This document shows positions 1-12,365 of a stretch of 64,000 bases of DNA, piece after piece (position 1 is the stretch's first letter; every line of letters starts with the position of its first letter). The translations under genes were made by a program, and so were the position numbers. Source of the DNA: Amia ocellicauda (lineage: Eukaryota > Chordata > Actinopteri > Amiiformes > Amiidae); contig NC_089857.1 in the NCBI RefSeq assembly GCF_036373705.1, positions 42,164,784 through 42,228,783 of the forward strand, in the 5' to 3' direction. The notes beneath the pieces were generated by a model, which searched no databases, was not told the DNA's origin, and saw nothing but the letters and a program-made list of their open reading frames with translations.

Positions 1-1608
1 TAAGATGTCGTTCTATGCAACACAAGCGTGAACTTGTTCAGGGTCGTCTTAAAATATGTTCCAGCAATCATTGTTATAGCACTGGTCATATCGTCGGGGG
101 GGGGGGCAGTGAAGTCTAGAAAATAAAAGGTCTCTCCTAAGTGGGGAGAGAGAAGGTACAGTAGAGAGTAGGAGGGTTGGGGGACGCACGGATGGGACAG
201 TAGGTCACATGACAAGCCCACGCATGTTTGGAGCTGCAGATGTGTGAACACCAAACGGTGTCTGCTGGAAACACACCTTTACATTTTCATTTTCCAAGTT
301 GTAAGCTATTATGACAACTGCCGGTGATAAGTCTTTTACTTGTATTGTCTCCAGAATTGTTTGCTGTTCTTATCAAGTTGTCTTCTCTACTTTAAACCCA
401 ACACTAATATTACTGCTTTAACCAAAAAGATATATATAGAGTTGGCATTATAGATGTTGACCAGTGTTTTGTAGCTTCTGTTCCACTGCATAGGTCTTGC
501 CACTATTATTTTACTGAAGTAGTGCATGTCTAGAATATAAATGTTATTTTTACAGAAATCCTAAACCTACAAACTGTGTAATAAATAAAATGGAAGAAAA
601 TGCATATCCAGTCACACTTGCTTCGTCTCCGTTTCCTTTTTTTCACCTCTTACTGTTCCGGTGTTGAGCGTTATAGACAAACTAAGACCAATGTGAAGAT
701 ATTTTTGCAAGAAGGAACACGATGTAGCAAAGTGATGCTCTAGATCACCAATAGATAATTAATTGTAATGATACAAAAAACAGTAAATAACATTTTATTT
801 TGACAAGAAATACCTGACACACCATACAGATCCAAATGAAACTAGCTAATGTACAAGCTTTGCTTACTTAACTGACACATCTGGTTTTCTAATGAAAACC
901 ATCTTTAAGCTTTAAAGAAATGCTTCATGGATAATGTAGAAACCAATCCGGTACCCATCGGACCCCACCGGTATCTAGCTCCCATCGTTCCAAATACACG
1001 CTGACACCATATATTAAGAACGTAAAGTGTCCAATCGAGAGGAGGCCATTCGCCCCATCGTGCTCGTTTGGTGTCCATTAATAACTAAGTGATCAAGGAT
1101 CCTATCCAGTCTATTTTAAATGTTCCCAAATTGTCTCTTCAGCCACATCGCTGGGGAGTTTGTTCAGATTGTGATGCCTCTCTGTGTGAAGAAGTGTCTC
1201 CTGTTTTCTGTCTTGAATGCCTTGCAGCCCAATTTCCATTTGTGTCCCCGGGTGCGTGTTTTCCTGCTGATCTGGAAAAGCTCCTCTGGTTTGATGTGGT
1301 CGATGCCCTTCATGATTTTGAATATTAAATGATTATGAGGTCAACTTCATATGAATTGTCCAGGTGGTGTTTGCCAACTCATTTGTAACCAGTGGAACAG
1401 TAATGGTTTAGTCTCCTTTGTGATGGTGGCAATGATTGAGTGGTGTGAGGTATAAAAATAAATTAACAAAATCGACAGACATATGACGTCGTCCTCAGGT
1501 GGAATTTGAAGTTGATCTTCATTTAGGAGAAACAATTGATCTCATTACAAAAAAACAAATGTAGGCATCAGTTTTTTCCTGATTTAAACAACAGTGGCAG
1601 CGTAGTCT
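1..1608. other. 3' flank of receptor gene A
   Basis: No coding exon is visible here. The stretch holds a run of G near 98-107, AT-rich sequence, and one copy of a dispersed repeat (listed separately). A reverse-strand AATAAA lies at 799..794. It could be the polyadenylation signal of gene A, giving a 3' UTR of about 0.8 kb, but this is only a candidate. Confidence 0.5.
1012..1322. repeat. Dispersed ~310-450 bp repeat, copy 1
   Basis: This copy runs from about 'agaacgtaaagtgtccaatc' to 'catgattttgaat'. Two more long copies lie at 17067-17372 and 35362-35830, all in the same orientation and clearly alignable. A short internally deleted piece lies at 22293-22337. The forward translations look protein-like only because the copies are similar to each other; I see no conserved domain. 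It is probably the 3' part of a retroelement, family not assigned. Confidence 0.75.
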
Positions 1609-4600
1609 CTACGCGGGCATCAGGACGTAGGTGGGGCCAGCCAGGACCTGGACAGCTGGAGAGACGGTGGATTCCTCTGGAAAGTGTGGCAGAGGGCTGC
1701 CATTCATCTCGCTGACTGGCTGGAGGTCGTCCTCTGTTTCTAACACTGTGTGTCTGACGTAGTCCTGCTCGGCTGGCTCTAAAGGACCGTAGTCCAGTCT
1801 CTGAGTGTCCGTGTTGCTGGATGGTCTGGACAGCTTGTCTGTCTCGGGTGCGTGGGGTGGCCCTGGGTCGCGACGCGGACACGCGTATCTCTCATCCTCC
1901 GTCTTGTGCGAGGACGGCGGCTCGGCCACGTAGGGGTTGAGAACGGTCTTCTCCAGGCGTTCGCTGATCAACGAGCACTTGCCCTTCTCCGCTTCCACGC
2001 TCCAGTTCTCGATCTGTAAGTCACCAGTGTAGAAATCTTCCTCAAGTTTAAGGGTTTTAATGGTTTCTTGCTTCTGTGGGGTGAGAAGGGTGGTGTAGAT
2101 TTATTATTGTCTGATGAGCACTGATGAAAATGAACACTAAAACTTCTTTACACCGTGTTTACACCCATTTTCAAGATAACTAACCAATAAAACATGTTCA
2201 TTTTCTTTCACTTTGTATTTCACTCTGCCACCACAAGAGGGTGACACACTCCAAAGATTTTCTTCCCTCTGTCTCTGGTGGAGAAAGCGTGAATTACAAT
2301 GTGTGGAGAAATGAATAAAAAGCAATGTACCTCACTGGGGAAATCCAGCAGCCACCTTCCAATGCCACTGTCTAAGGGGTCCGGGACTTTGTTAAAGATT
2401 GTCTTCTTCAGGCTGTGAACACAAACGAACCAGGTGGGATCAATAATAAGTCAAGTTTGTTAGCTCTCTCATCTTAAAATGTTCCCAGAAACAATGTCCT
2501 CGTGCCATAGAAGAAATCGGGAGAAAGCACAGCCAGGCTGGCACTGAAGGCTTTGTTGACATGTTTTCACTGCTCTCTGCTCGGAGTTTGAACAGCCTAC
2601 ATTCTTGCGCAGTTTTCTACATAAAATGCGTTTTACACAAACACACCCACATATACAAGACACCACAGATTCAATAAACACTGCTTTATTGTGAATACTT
2701 ACAATATTCTGAGTACAATGATCCCAATTCCCAGGAACAGCAACAGCAGCACGATGGGCACGGCGATGTAGGGGTCTGGGCAGGAAGAGTCATGTGAGCA
2801 GACGTTAATATCGGACGGTGCCAAGTCAGTCACACATTATGCAGTCAAGATATGACCTCCAGCCTTCATAAACAAACTGATTTTACAATAAAATGCATTT
2901 CATTATGAATAGAGCCTACAGATTTAGAGGTACACTTCTAAGAGCAGTAACTGTCACAACATCGGAGCGCTAAAAATGGCACACGCATACAGGTGCCCGG
3001 CGTTCAGCTGCCACCTCTGCCATCAGGACACACAGAGACAGGTCTCGAAATCAACTTGCCAAAATAACTTGTGAAAGTGCTTCTTGAAGGTTCAGAATGT
3101 CCTCCATTTGTAGATGCGGTGACAGACACCGTGTACTGCGTGTTGGGCTCCAGGGCTGTGAATTTCCAATGCAGTACACTTGACTGGACTGTCCGAGTTA
3201 CTAAAAAAAATATATAATAATGTCATGTTAATTTCAAAGCTGTGATCTGCAAACCACACAAGAAAGTACTAGATTTTGTTTGGGGGCAGAAAAACCTTCT
3301 GAAACATGAACTAAGACAATGGAATATCTCCTAAGCATCGTGCCGTGTGAACAGCAAACTTTACGAAAAGCACAACGATACGAGAAACAGCACAGCAGCA
3401 CAACGGGTTCAGCAAGATTTAAACAATACTGATGCATTTTTACATTTTCAGCCAATTGTGGTTCCATACGCTGTTAACTTTGCATAGTTGTTTCTAAACA
3501 CAGTAACCTGACATTGTCCTGTGTGGAGAGACAGAGGCGTGTCTTACATTTCACCCTGCTGTTGCACTCCAGGCTCACGGTGTAGTTCTGAATGAAGCCG
3601 TGTCTCTCCTCCTTCATGATCTCGCCCCAGTGCACCGTCGCTGAGTTGTGTGTTACATCCGTTATCCTCAAACTAGGAACCGGCCCAGGAGCTAGAATAA
3701 GAAAATTGAGTGATGAATAGACAGACAGACGGATCAATACAGACAGACAAGCACAGACGCGTGACAAATTAAAGAAAAAACCTGAATAAATGAGTGGAGG
3801 AATGTAACGAATTCATATGCCTCCAAACAGGTGCACTGCATGATACAATTAAGCAATAAACATCCCATCATGCTCTGTGCATGTATACAAATGCTGAGCA
3901 GGCCCAGCTGACCTTGATTTTGGATCAAGATGGAAAGAGGGGTCATTATTGGGGCACGAATGGCAGGAGCTTCAGTCACACAGACGCTCAACTGGCTCGT
4001 GTTCTGGACAAGTGGGCGAGTGCATGTGTGGGACACCAAGAGAACGGGACAGGCCTGACTGCTGGACCCTACAGTGAGGGGGTCCGGAGGCTCTGTTATG
4101 CTGTGGGGGGGCATTTTCCTGGCATGGTTTGGGTCCACTTGTCCCCTTAGAAGGAAGGGTCACTGCAAATCATTACACAGTTATTCTGAGTGATCACCTT
4201 TATCCTATGGCGACACATTTCTCTCCTGATGGGAGTGTCTCTTCCAGGATGACAATGCCCATCCACAGGGCACGAGGGTCACTGAATGGTGTGATGAGTA
4301 TGAAAATGATGCGACTCATATGCTATGGCCTTTGCAGTCACCAGATCTCAACCCAATTGAACACCTATGGGAGATTCTGGACTGACGTGTTAGACAGCGC
4401 TCTCCACCACCATCATCAAAACCACAAATAAGGGAATATCTTTTGGAAGAATGGTGTCCATCCCTCCAGTAGAGTCCAGAGACTCGTACAATCTGTGCCA
4501 AGAGCATTGAAGCTGTTCTGGGGCTCGTGGTGCCCAACACCTTACTGAGACACTGCATGTTGGTTTTTCCTTTAATTTGTCACCCGTCCATAGCTGGGTA

Positions 4601-7600
4601 GGTAGAAGTGGAAATTGTACCGGATAGGAGAGCATTTCAAACTAAACTATTCAGACCCTCTTAAAATAGATTCCCCTTTCTCTCCTTACCTCCTTCCTCA
4701 AGATAAGCCTGGATGGAGATTGGAGGTCCGGGCATTTTCTCATAGATGGGATAAATAGAAATGTTGTAACATGTCAGACGCTCAATACCTGTAAAACCAA
4801 CAGGGTGACATTAGTACATTAGGGGAGGCAGTACTCTTGCTAAGAACATACATGTGGTTGGCGTGTGTCAAATACATGGCATGTGCAGAATGATACATTG
4901 AGATTGGAAGCAGTCACTGTCCACCATTATTGACTGCTGCGTCTGACGAGTCCCCAGAATCATTTGAAACCTGAATTCGACTGCTTGTCTTACCTGACAG
5001 GCGTGTCTGGTGTGTGTCGTTACTAACGTATTGCCAGTCCACGACACAGGGGTCTTTATCCACACACCACTGGATCACATATGCACTCACGGTTCCATTG
5101 GAGGCTTCCCACTTCACCCAAAGCTCACCACTCTCAGGAAAAGCCTGGGCTGCTTCCACCGGTGGGTGGTCTGACAAGAAAAGATCTGGAAATTACATTT
5201 TTAGGGAAATATTGTTATTGTGTACAAGCATGCCAGTTATATGTAATCTGGCTATCTGAAAGAGAAAATGCTTAAATACTTATAAGTATAGATAGATATC
5301 AGTGGAAAAGCAGGGATCACCTGTTGTCTGGCTTGCAGGGATCCGAACACTGCTTGCTGGGGAATGACCAACCGAATTAAAGGCCAATACAGTCACTTCA
5401 TGTTCCACTGCTGTGACATTGAACTCTGTCTCTGTCTCGGTTGTGTTAATCTCCATGTGCGATGACGGATCATTCACATTTGAGTAGTGCACTTGGTATC
5501 CGAGGATCTTCCCATGGCTATCACTGTCATTTAAAACCTATAAACAAACACACACACACACACGCGTAAAAGGATTAACATTGTGCCACTGCAGAACTCG
5601 TGCTTCAACTCAAACTGCTGTCTACACTGGAAACAACCCGAGTTCTGCTACCGACTCCAGTCCTGCAAGCTGTGAGTAGCGCACACCAACTGTGTTTTAC
5701 TTACTCTCTGAATATGTTGTTGGTTGTCTCTGGTTGATTAAGCCGCATTGGGAATTATTTGTCAAGCTACCTATATTCAATTATGACAGCCGTGTTGTAA
5801 CCCCCAGTATCTGCATCACATGAAAAAACAAAAGGCTGCTGTAATTACCTTCCATCGGAGGAGAACCTGTCTGCGTCCTTCAGAGTTGGGGGCCTCCTTG
5901 GTGAGCCAGATGTCGAGTGCTTTGGAAGGAGCTGACGGGAGGCAAAACAACAACTCACACACTGCGCCGCAACAAAAACACTCCAGCCACACTTGCTCAG
6001 CACGTAACAGACTGTGATCTGCCATTATTCTGTGTCACTTTTCCTGTTGGGGAAATATGCGATGAAGGACTCTCACCGTACTTCTGCCTTTCAACAGCTT
6101 TGCTTTAACGATTTGTTCGTTCACCAGTCACTCTCGTTCCCTCTCCTGCCTAGTTATAGTCATTGGCCTCGGCGCTCGATGTGAGGCGGTAACTCCTGGC
6201 ACTGAGAAAGCTCCAGCTCAGTGACATGAATGATATTTCGGCCCACCCTCAGCCCAGCACGCATTTTTATTCTTCGGACGTCTCCATGATACCCTTCACT
6301 TGACCTTTATATTCTGTACGACATTGAAGACTGAAGTCTGGGAGGAATGAAACGTACCGTCTTCCAGAGTCTTCCCCAACACCGTCACACTCCAGTCACT
6401 CCAGTGTATCTGTATCGGTTTACGACAGGAAACCTCAACTTGGTACTGGGTAAACGGCTGTAGATTCCTGATTGTGATCGTATCGTCTGTCAAGTTCACT
6501 TGAACCTGTTGTCGATGAGACAAAGTCCAGTTCCATGAAGAAAACAACTCACTTACAACAGATAAGTGTGACACATTCATATAGAAACAGATATATTTTC
6601 TTTAAATTACTCCATGCATATTATAATTAATCATAGAGGGGTTCAGGTAGTTTTAAAACAGAGAATACAAAACACTTCTCCCAGTTGACCATATACAGAA
6701 GCTCCTCTTGGTATGAAACAAAATAAATCATTTCAAATGAGGGACAAGACATTTAAATGCCCTTTAGGAAAAGCTGTCCATTTTAATAAGTCTCCTATGA
6801 AGACTCTATGATATTCTGTACTGGGGAGTAAAGAATCCCACCATTTATATTAGCTTTCACGGGTTTTTGTAAACCTGTTCCTATTGATACTAACGTATCT
6901 ACATTAAGTTGCTCAGTTGTTGGAGACGGTGAGCGTTGTTACAGACTGTACCTGTGTCCAGAGATCAGCAGATGACTCTCTGTATCGGAGACGGCAAATT
7001 ATATGATCATGCGATAGTCCACCCTTATCCACGCCGCTCAGCTTCGTGACCAAATCGGTTTTGGTTGTGTCCGGTTCTGTCAACGTCGGAGCAGGTAATT
7101 TCTCTTCAAATACAAACATGGCATGCTGTTAATTTAGTCAAAGGGAAAAGCTATGTTTAACATTAGGCTGACAAATTGACCCCTTTGTTTTTCTCTCACT
7201 ACTCACTCTGATTTAAGGCCATGTGTGTTGCTGGTCTATATCGCATTTCAAATATAAATAATGCAATTCCTCGGCCTCATGATACTGACTCGTCCCCAGC
7301 TTCTCAAAGGAAACCACAGGAGTCTAAAGTATAGACTACAAAAGCGGACCCTGATTTTAATTGTTGTTAAGACCTACACATTAGTACAGACTGCTCTTGG
7401 TCTTCCTTATGTATCTCAGGTACTTACAGTTAGGTCCATAAATATCTGGACAGTGACACAAATGTCATCATTTTGTCTCTGTACGCCACCACAGTGGATT
7501 TGAAAGGAAACAATCAAGATGTGCTTTAAGTGTAGACTTTCATCTTTAATTTGAGGGTAGCTACATCCAAATTGGGTGAACAGTGTAGGAATTACACCAA

Positions 7601-10600
7601 TTTTATATGTGATCCCCCCAGTTTTAGGGGCTCAAAAGTATTTGGACAAACTAACATAATCATGAATTAAATTGTGAGTTTCATTACTTGGTGGCAAATC
7701 CTTTGCAGTCAATGACTGCCTGAAGTCTGAACCCATAGACATCACCAGAAGCTGGGTTTCTTCCCTGGTGATGCTCTGCCAGGCCTGCACTGCAGTGTCT
7801 TTAGTTCCTGCTTGTTCTGGGGGCATTTTGCCTTTCAAATCCATTGTGGTGTTGTACAGAGCCAAAATGATGACAATTGTGCCACTGTCCAAATATTTAT
7901 GGACCTAACTATCTCCCAGGGACACAGGGTTTCACAACGCGGACCTGCCTGCGAACAGAAAACTGCACACCTGTGTATCACTGAGCAGAGCACAGTAGCA
8001 GCTGACACAGAACAAAGGTTTGTAGTTTTTAAATTTTAAAATTTAAACAGGGGTGTGTCACTGGCAAAGAAAGGCATCCAAAGACTTCTCACTATTTCAT
8101 ATTTTAAAGATTAGTATGATTTCTCACTATTCTGTGGATGGTCTCCGATAAGGGGCTCTGCATTCAATGCATTAGTAAATATACATATCAAATCAGACGG
8201 TTTGTATTTTGAGCAGTAATTGAAAACATTAAAATAAGAGAAATGTGTCTGTATTACCGTGCTCTCTTTTCATCACCTTAAAAGGGTCAGAGATGGATTC
8301 ACTCTTGGTTACGTTGTTCAGTGCCATGACATATGCATTGAATTCCAAATCGCTCATTATGCAATGGTTAAATTTTTCCCTGTTATATAAAAGAAAAGAA
8401 GATTATGTATATGATTCACATGAATCCTTTGAAATCCTAATGCAATATGGGATACATCCTATCTATAAAACACTGTCAATGAGTTCTATTTACACACTGG
8501 ATAGCTTTCAAAGATACTGTGTGCATCCTGACGAGTCAATCCTGAAATTTAACCAAAAACCAAAAAACACCCGCAACGCCGCTCTCACAGAAAACAGGAA
8601 TCAATACGGATCCTATACAAGACAAATCCGGTATCGTCTTCACAGTGTGACTTTTCCAGTTGTTTTCTGACAAACAGCTTCATGAACAAGGTCTGTGTTC
8701 TGTAATCGGTGGATCTGTTAGAAGAGTATACTGGCATGTTTACAAGAAAACTTTAAAAGCTTTTGTAGCCATAGGATTGCTCACCCCATTGAGCTTAAGA
8801 CAAAGGGCAGGAAACGGACATTGGCACAGAGGACAGGTACTTCCTGTTTACTGCCCTTGATTTTTCACTAGTCACTGAATATAACATTGACACTTACTTC
8901 GAGATAATCAAGATGTAATTTGTGTTGTGTGGGTTATTATTTCCAGGATCAAAAGTGCAGTTAACGCTCTGTACCGGTTTGTACCAACAGGAAATTATTT
9001 TTGCTTTATCGGGAACATCTGTAAAAAGTAAACATAAAAAAAGACAATGATCATAACTACAGATGGGATAATGACAATTGACCCCATCATTAATTCTCCA
9101 CTAAGCATTTAAAACCACGAGTGCATTCATTTATTGTAGATCCATAGAACACAGGCTATATAAATATGAACTGTGAACACGGTGATGTGGATTTGATTCC
9201 TGATGAGCAGAAGTTATTTCTTATGTCCACTATACTGGTCAAAAGTTTTAGAACACCTCAAATGTTCCAGTTTTTATTGAAATGTGTGCAGGTTAATGTC
9301 TCAGTGTACTCTGAAATTAAAGCATAGAACAATTAAACAATTGGAGATAAAAAAAGGAATCGTTCTGTTAGTTACCTTTTGCAGATATAACAGCCAAACA
9401 CACTCGTGGCATTCTTTCTACAATGGACATTAAATATTGTTCTTCCCAACACTGTTGCAGAAGTTCCCACAAATGTGTTGCACTTGTAGGTTGCTTTGCT
9501 TTTACCCCTCTGTCCAGTTCATCCCAAACCAGCTTGATGGGGTTGAAGTCTGGAGACTGTGCTGGCCATTCCATGATTTTAAGCCTACCGTCTTGTTCTT
9601 TTCTTCTAAGGTAGTTCTGACATAACCTGGAGGTATGTGTTGGGTCATTATCTTGCTGTACGATGAACCCCTGACCAACTAGGCGTATACCATATTGCAT
9701 GGCGCTGAAAAATGCTGTGGTAGCCATTTTGGTTCAGGGTGCCACTCACTCTGTGCAAGTCGCCGACTCCAGCAAAAGAGCCCCAGACCATCACGCTACT
9801 CCTCCATGTTTGACAGTTGGTGTCACACTCTGAGGAACCATCCTTTCACCTACTCAACAGTGTACAAAAACCCTGCGTGATGAACCGATGATTTCAGATT
9901 TTGATTCATCAGTCAATAAGACCTTCTTCCTGTCTTCAGTCATCCACTGGGCTTCATGGCCCAGGCGAGCCTCTTCTTCTTATTTTGCCATCTTAGCAAT
10001 GGCTTTCTTACTGCCACTCGACCGGTCAACCCTGCAGCTCAAAGTCTTCTCTTCACAGTTGAAACGGAGACTGGCTTACTCCGACCAGTGTTAAGCTCTT
10101 CTTGAAGCTGCACTGTAGAGTAGTGGTTACGGCTCTGGACTCATGGAAGGTTGTGGGTTCGAATCCCAGGTGGGGCAGTGCTGTTGTACCCTTGAGCAAG
10201 ATACTTCACTTAGATTGCTGCAGTAAAATGCCCAGCTGTATAAATGGGTACAAATATAAGTTGCCCTGGATAAGAGCGTCGGCTAAATGACAAATAATGT
10301 GATGTCCTGTGACCTGCCGATCACGCAAGCTGTTGACTCTCAGAGACTTGTCTTCTGATTCTGTTGTGGCTTTGCGTCTGCCAGACCTCTTCCTGTCAGC
10401 GTTCCCTCCAGTTTCCAAGTGCCTTCTGATGGTGTAGGAAACGCTGACAGGAAGAGGTCTGGCAGATGCCATTATGATAGCAATATACTACTTCCTGCAA
10501 TACAATACTGTCCAAATAATGCTTAAGTCTGTTCCAACACTGCTTTACAGACAGAGGGTTTGTAAGTAATCAACACAAGTTTGGACACCTGTAGGAATTG

Positions 10601-12322
10601 TTAGCATCAACTATCAAGGCTTAATTTACTTCCATTGCTGCAGAACAGCTGTAAGTTGTTAACCCATTGCTTGTTCCATGAAAAAGGCCTTTTTCTATAA
10701 TGCTGAAATGTACATGATTTTTCAGTTTTTGGTAACCTAGTTTTTTTAACCTCTGGCAGTTTATTATTATTATTTTTTGGCAGACACCCATATCCAGGGT
10801 GACTTACAACATATGTGCAATACAAAGTGCAAAAATACAGTTAAGTACAAGGCATCAAGGCAGTTTACTTCTTACCTTTGTACCATTTCAGGTTATTCAC
10901 TGGACTTGAACTGCTTACATTTCAATAAAAACTGGAAAAATGGGAGTGTTCTAAAACTTTTGACCAGTAGTTTATACATTTATTGGATTAGCCAATAAGT
11001 GCACTGGATTTAAAAATACATACAAGAGACACTTCAAAATGTAAAGGCACCCTGAGAAATGTAAATAGCAAAGCGAAAAATGGGAAATAAATTAAAAAAT
11101 ACATGTTGAAATAAATGAATAAATAAATAAATGAATACATACATGTAGAAATAAATAAATGTTTAAATAATCTTTACACTTTACCATGTAGAATCATAAT
11201 CTTTTCAGCATGACTCCATAAATAAACATGCCTACGCACAATGAGAGGCTTTCAGAAGAGGGATAGGATGCCAAGGTGATTTGCATACTTGATCTGGGAA
11301 CATAAACAAGTCAGGTCTTGCCAAATCAAACTGCTTTGCATTTGAAGACTGGCTTTGAACTTTGTAGGCTCTCGTTGGATGTCTCTTCTTCTGAAGGTGT
11401 GGCGGGAATCACCGACGAAGGCTCACTCTGGGATGGACAGCGGATCAGAAGTGGTGCTGGTAACGTCATGTTGATTTAATAAACACTGCTGGTCATTAAG
11501 TGTGGCTGGCTGAACGCATCCAGCCACGAACACACCTCAACGATGTGAAGAAAGCACTTCTAACAGAAAACAGCACTGTCCTCAATCAGAGCTCCAGAAT
11601 AGGTCGTCATTAATGCGCACAAGGACTCATATTCATGTGAAACATCATGTGCCAGCCCAAAAAGAAAGGCAGTAAAAAACAGAGAGGACAGGAGAGGAAA
11701 TATATAAAGCTCCCCAAACCATTTCCACTTGTTTTGATGTACAACGTCTCTTTTCCAGGTCACGTGTTCTTATTTCATCTTCCCATCTTCTGTGTTCGTC
11801 TTCTAGGCCTTTTTTCCATCTCTTGCAATCTATTCTATAGCTTCTTCTGTCCATCTTTGTTCCTCTCACAGTGTGTCCATTTTCACTCTGTCAGTGATGG
11901 CACACACTTTTATTTGTTCCCTGAGCGATGCGTTTTTCTGTCTCTTCTTGCAATCAGAAGCATGTATCCTGTTCAAGCTTGTGTGTGTGGCATCCAGGTT
12001 CTCTATCGTTTTGGCTTTTAGTGACCAGCTTTCAGAGCCGTGAGGAAGCACTGGTAGTATGCATTGGTCAAATAAGTTTCCTTCAAATCTACATTTTTAA
12101 TTTCGTGTTTGTGACTTATCTTTTGAACTACGTTCATTTTCTTAATTTTAACGAAGTGGTTGAACCTGACTTTGGTCTAACAAGTTCAGTTCGAGTCCAG
12201 TTTTCTCACTTGAATTTGGAGCCGCAGGTCTTGTGTTTGTGTAAAGATGTCATCAGCAGCAAGTAGTAGATTTTTCAAGTCGCGATTCCTTTTTCTTTCC
12301 AGTTCTAAGTGTTGTACACTTG

Positions 12323-12365
<43 letters not shown>

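Larger units (their letters stand above)
9231..10974 (-). mobile_element. Tc1-like DNA transposon with dead transposase
   Basis: Inverted repeats of about 50 bp bound it: 'actggtcaaaagttttagaa' on the left and its inverse on the right, both continuing to 'ttccagtttttattgaa'. The minus strand encodes a broken Tc1 transposase. The helix-turn-helix part is near 10206-10472 ([12 protein letters not shown]). The catalytic end is near 9368-9727 ([20 protein letters not shown]). Stops and frameshifts disrupt it, and a SINE interrupts it. It lies in the large 5' intron of gene A. Confidence 0.9.

Noticed and set aside
1089-1332. Conserved small protein, because similar frames recur at 1089, 17186 and 35474
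   Set aside because: The three frames are the same stretch of a dispersed repeat, with frame changes between copies.
8245-8670. 141-residue plus-strand open frame
   Set aside because: It is the antisense of gene A exon 8258-8379 plus intron, with no domain.
10105-10180. tRNA gene
   Set aside because: A and B boxes are present, but the sequence cannot form a full cloverleaf and continues into a SINE body.
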